A stretch of DNA of 7,627 nucleotides from JAPEKQ01 sp964487295 (lineage in GTDB: Bacteria > Joyebacterota > Joyebacteria > Joyebacterales > Joyebacteraceae), in NCBI GenBank assembly GCA_964487295.1, contig CAZAQL010000120.1, positions 1 through 7,627 of the forward strand, given 5' to 3'. Below are positions 7,081 through 7,627 of the stretch, in pieces. The notes under the pieces were generated by a model. It saw nothing but the letters and a program-made list of their open reading frames with translations. It was not told where the DNA came from and did no database searches. Numbering within the stretch: position 1 is the first letter of the stretch; every line of letters starts with the position of its first letter. Both the position numbers and the translations under genes were made by a program.

Positions 7081-7627
7081 TCACCTCCCGCTCTCTCCGG
7101 GACGCCCATGGTCCCTGAATGCGTCCAGCACGTACTCGAGGTTCCTCCAGAGCCGCTTGTTCTCCAGGTAGTTCTCCCTGGTGTCGGGAAGCGGGGCCCA
7201 CTCCGAGCTGCCTTCCACGAGCGCGTCCTCGAACTCCCAAGCGTAGTTGAAACTCTGCCCGCTCAGATCCATGAGCGCCCGGACCTGCCTCACCGTGAGA
7301 AGCCGGAGGTCGAGACGGTCGAGGCGTTCCGGGGTGACGGTGTAACGCTCGCGCCTTGCGATCCGCACAGCCGACTCGCGGTCGTGGAAGCCAAGCGGCG
7401 TCTCCTGCTTCAGCGCGTCGTTCAGCGCGTCCGCGGTCGGGTACTCCTCGCCGACGACCGCATCGAGATCGGCGATGTCGATGCCGGCCTCGACGAGGCG
7501 CTCCTCCGCGCTCTCGGGGATCTGGTACGTCACCGGTCTGGCGACCGAGAGGTCGAACACGTTCTGCAGGAAGAAGAGCCCGAAGAACGCCATAAGCGCC
7601 GCGATGAGCGGCGTCGCCACCCACCCG
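7081..7627 (-). CDS. Membrane protein C-terminal fragment, probable PiT-family phosphate transporter with soluble extension
   Basis: The frame is open to the right edge, so this is the 3' part of a longer gene and the GTG at 7620 is probably an internal valine. The fragment begins with GWVATPLIAALMAFFGLFF, one transmembrane helix. This resembles the last helix of inorganic phosphate transporters of the PiT family, which import phosphate with sodium or protons. The helix ends in QNVFDL and is followed by about 150 soluble residues. These start with PVTYQI and contain two similar motifs: LDAVVGEEYPTADALNDAL (52-70 from the GTG) and ALMDLSGQSFNYAWEFEDAL (115-134). The tail ends in a helical region near LWRNLEYVLDAF (157-168). 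Extensions of this sort occur on PiT-like proteins in some bacteria, as far as I recall; the call rests on that resemblance and a single helix. The gene is followed after two bases by the secreted hydrolase, so the two are co-transcribed. Another membrane protein remains possible. Confidence 0.5.
   Translation of the reverse strand, partial: GWVATPLIAALMAFFGLFFLQNVFDLSVARPVTYQIPESAEERLVEAGIDIADLDAVVGEEYPTADALNDALKQETPLGFHDRESAVRIARRERYTVTPERLDRLDLRLLTVRQVRALMDLSGQSFNYAWEFEDALVEGSSEWAPLPDTRENYLENKRLWRNLEYVLDAFRDHGRPGESGR
7084..7089 (-). promoter_or_regulatory. Ribosome binding site of the secreted hydrolase
   Basis: GGGAGG on the minus strand lies 5 bases before the GTG at 7078 and abuts the stop codon of the upstream gene. 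It decides the start between two nearby GTG codons (7084 and 7078), because the one at 7084 would overlap the site itself. Confidence 0.7.

Noticed and set aside
7082..7084. Alternative GTG start for the hydrolase overlapping the upstream stop
   Set aside because: It would overlap the best Shine-Dalgarno site; the GTG at 7078 has ideal spacing and loses only two residues.
5459..7171. 570-codon open frame on the plus strand opposite the hydrolase
   Set aside because: It mirrors the hydrolase gene, has the Arg/Asp/Val/His-biased composition of an antisense frame in GC-rich DNA, and has no motif; the opposite strand carries a signal peptide, catalytic motifs and a ribosome site.

Overview
The window is a gene-dense, GC-rich stretch with no intergenic gap above about 15 bases. 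It looks like the chromosome of a Gram-negative bacterium: there is a lipoprotein with a clear lipobox, a secreted hydrolase with an N-terminal signal sequence, GTG starts beside ATG, and purine-rich Shine-Dalgarno sites. The precise lineage cannot be fixed from the sequence. The mixture fits a high-GC, poorly cultured phylum (for example within or near the FCB group), but this is a low-confidence inference.

Positions 2-5481 (+ strand) hold five co-directional genes that read like one operon. First comes the C-terminal three quarters of a TreT-like GT4 glycosyltransferase, cut by the left edge. It is followed by otsB (trehalose-6-phosphate phosphatase, start overlapping by ATGA), then otsA (trehalose-6-phosphate synthase), a TPR lipoprotein, and a class V PLP-dependent enzyme of the isopenicillin N epimerase-like type (again joined by an ATGA overlap). 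The first three genes together can make trehalose by two routes: OtsA/OtsB from UDP-glucose plus glucose-6-phosphate, and a TreT-type transfer from NDP-glucose to free glucose. The last two genes have no obvious link to trehalose.

Positions 5465-7627 (- strand) hold a second, convergent transcription unit. Its upstream gene, cut by the right edge, ends in a membrane helix followed by a soluble extension of about 150 residues, and is probably the C-terminus of a PiT-family phosphate transporter. Two bases downstream begins a secreted alpha/beta-hydrolase fused to a PDZ-like domain and a further C-terminal module. This gene runs tail-to-tail into the aminotransferase gene with a 17-base overlap of coding sequence.

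No RNA gene, mobile element, CRISPR array, promoter or convincing terminator was seen. The most interesting points are the doubled trehalose pathway, the hydrolase-PDZ fusion with its unexplained C-terminal module, the repeated motif in the transporter extension, and the overlapping convergent gene ends. Nothing in the window amounts to a clearly new system.
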